Part shown: positions 5,505 through 6,924 of the stretch, piece after piece | Layout of the letters: the number at the start of each line of letters is the position of its first letter | Numbering within the stretch: position 1 is the stretch's first letter | NCBI GenBank assembly: GCA_038260095.1 | Contig: JBBSOC010000087.1 | Span: forward strand, 1-6,924 | Direction: 5' to 3' | DNA: 6,924 bases | Source of the DNA: QHCE01 sp038260095 | GTDB lineage: Bacteria; Actinomycetota; Actinomycetes; Mycobacteriales; QHCE01 | Made by a program: the position numbers and the translations under genes | Notes under the pieces: model-generated | What the model was told of the DNA's origin: nothing | Database searches by the model: none | What the model saw: only the letters and a program-made list of their open reading frames with translations

Positions 5505-6924
5505 CTATACCTCCTGCGACTGCAGCATTTGTAGCGCGGTTACTGTGCCGTGCTGGATCAGCAAACCTCGCCCAGCGCCGTCGAGCACACCGCCCGCGGC
5601 AAGACGGGGCTGCCCGAGTAGCTCACCGTCGCCGGCGCGTGCGGCCAGCAACACTCCTGTCCGAGTGCGCCGGGCGGCTACAGTACAGCCCCGAAACATG
5701 CCGAGTAGTTCGTCAGTTCCGCCAGCCAGCACCACTCGGTGGTGTCCCAGCGAGATGATCGCGCTCAACGCCGCGTCTACATCGCTGTCCGCCAACAGTT
5801 CTACATCGTCGACCAGGATCATGCGGGGTCCGGAATCGGTGTTGAGCAACGATGTCAACTGCTGAGCGTCGGCCGCTGTGCTTGCGGTAGGTAGCGCGGA
5901 GCTCAGCGCGCTGCGGCCCGGCGTTGCGATGATGAGTCTCGCGCCCTGATCCGCTGCGGCTGCCGCCATAGCCAACAGGGTGCTGGTTTTTCCGCTTGCT
6001 GGTGGTCCAGCGATGAGAGCCGTGGTCGTCTCGGAGAGATCCAGCTCAAGAGTTTCCGTGTTGTCGCCGCCCAACCCAATCGGTAAGCACCACTGTCGGG
6101 TAGCCGGTTTCAGCATGTCCGGCGTCACCAGGCGGGGTAGCGCGCGCACCGGCATCGCACCGGTTGTGGTTTGTGGCCAGCGCCGCCGAAGCTGGGTACC
6201 TAGCCGATTCAAGGCCGCCCGTTGGGCTGACGGCGCTGGATCGGGATCGAGCTGCGCGAACTGCATCGTTGTTACAGGCGTGTTGGGAAGAATAGCCCGA
6301 CCGGGGATGAACTGCTGGGGAACATCCCGCCGAGCTATCCCGGCCAAGCCGTAGCTGTCAGCATCAGCCATTGGCAGGATCAGCCGGGTACCAAGCAAGG
6401 TCACAATCGACGATGCCAGCAGCGAGCGATCACCGCTGACGAACGCGCGTAGTCCGAGGCCGCCGCCGTCGCGTAGTACGCTAGATAGCTCGCTGAGCAG
6501 GGCGCCGTGCCGTAGATCGTCGTAGCTGTGCCGAAACGTTTCCCACGAGTCCAGCAGCAGCACCAACCATGGTGCCGACCCTTCCCTGGTGTCCCTGGTT
6601 GCGGGAGCCCGGTGTACTCGCCGCCGTTGTAGCTCGATGCGTAGCCGTCGGAGCACTCGCTGGCAGTGCTCGGCGTCATCCGGCGCCACTACCCCATCAC
6701 AGTGCGGCAGCGCCTCTAGCGTCGCAAGCTCGCCGCTGTTGTCGAAAGCGAAGATCCGTAGCTGCTCTGGGGAGTGCTGATCGGCCAAACTCGCGGCAAT
6801 TGTGCGCAGTGCACTGCTGCGACCGCTGCGCGGACCACCGGCTAGCAACATGTGCCCGGCCGTGACGAGCTGAATGGAGAACGGCCGTTGCCGCTGCTCA
6901 TGTGGAATGTCGTGCAGACCCACC
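5505..6924 (-). CDS. FtsK/SpoIIIE-family multidomain ATPase, C-terminal part (5' end outside window)
   Basis: The frame runs off the window edge; the visible 472 residues are the last two ATPase domains. The reading GLHDIPHEQRQRPFSI with GHMLLAGGPRSGRSS matches the start of an internal domain, not an N-terminus, so the GTG at 6921-6923 is probably not the start. Domain A: Walker A-like GGPRSGRSS (29-37, Arg for Lys), Walker B-like VLLLDSWE (121-128). Domain B: intact Walker A GPPASGKTST (306-315), Walker B MILVDDVE (368-375), then AGGTDELLGMFRGC (400-413). The pattern recalls actinomycete FtsK/SpoIIIE proteins, often with an N-terminal FHA domain, related to the EccC ATPases of type VII secretion. 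Whether this one has an FHA domain or serves secretion cannot be seen here. There is no WXG100 gene in view. Membrane segments, if any, would be in the missing part. Confidence 0.85.
   Translation of the reverse strand, partial: VGLHDIPHEQRQRPFSIQLVTAGHMLLAGGPRSGRSSALRTIAASLADQHSPEQLRIFAFDNSGELATLEALPHCDGVVAPDDAEHCQRVLRRLRIELQRRRVHRAPATRDTREGSAPWLVLLLDSWETFRHSYDDLRHGALLSELSSVLRDGGGLGLRAFVSGDRSLLASSIVTLLGTRLILPMADADSYGLAGIARRDVPQQFIPGRAILPNTPVTTMQFAQLDPDPAPSAQRAALNRLGTQLRRRWPQTTTGAMPVRALPRLVTPDMLKPATRQWCLPIGLGGDNTETLELDLSETTTALIAGPPASGKTSTLLAMAAAAADQGARLIIATPGRSALSSALPTASTAADAQQLTSLLNTDSGPRMILVDDVELLADSDVDAALSAIISLGHHRVVLAGGTDELLGMFRGCTVAARRTRTGVLLAARAGDGELLGQPRLAAGGVLDGAGRGLLIQHGTVTALQMLQSQEV

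Noticed and set aside
5505..5865. Two + strand frames near the vapB promoter, running over the FtsK-like gene
   Set aside because: They are antisense to a gene with clear ATPase motifs and give Arg/Ser/Ala-rich products with no motif.

Overview
The window looks like chromosomal DNA from a high-GC actinomycete, most likely of the Mycobacteriales/Pseudonocardiales type. The reasons are G/C-rich third codon positions, GTG and TTG starts, apparently leaderless transcripts, a PruA that closely resembles the mycobacterial enzyme (same 543-residue length, same C-terminal YPHM-type ending), and a multidomain FtsK/SpoIIIE ATPase of a kind I associate with actinomycetes. The exact genus cannot be read from the sequence. 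There is no rRNA, tRNA, CRISPR array, insertion sequence or integrase, and no gene-free gap longer than about 140 bases.

Layout. The + strand block at 1-3360 carries the possible tail of an upstream gene (2-109), pruA (145-1776; oxidises glutamate semialdehyde in proline/arginine catabolism), and a two-gene ABC transporter, an ATPase (1841-2713) and a six-helix membrane protein (2710-3360), coupled by an ATGA overlap. At 3428-3996, still on the + strand, a MazEF-like toxin-antitoxin pair also overlaps by ATGA.

The rest reads on the - strand, from high to low coordinates. The C-terminal half of a large FtsK/SpoIIIE protein (5505-6924, cut by the window edge) is followed by a Phd/PIN pair of the VapBC type (5457 to 4826, TTGA overlap) with its own promoter and palindrome, and then by a Uma2-family PD-(D/E)XK nuclease-like protein (4707 to 4117). 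The mazF and Uma2 genes converge on a strong hairpin at 4020-4049.

How it fits together. The 2 kb between the ABC transporter and the FtsK gene is a small accessory cluster: two different toxin-antitoxin modules, each with a dyad and a -10-like element at its 5' end, flank a predicted nuclease. It is inserted between genes with metabolic or cell-envelope roles. I see no mobility gene to explain it, and no wholly unknown system that I can defend. The points that best repay a second look are the regulatory architecture of the two TA operons, the isolated Uma2 gene, and the uneven Walker motifs of the FtsK-like protein.
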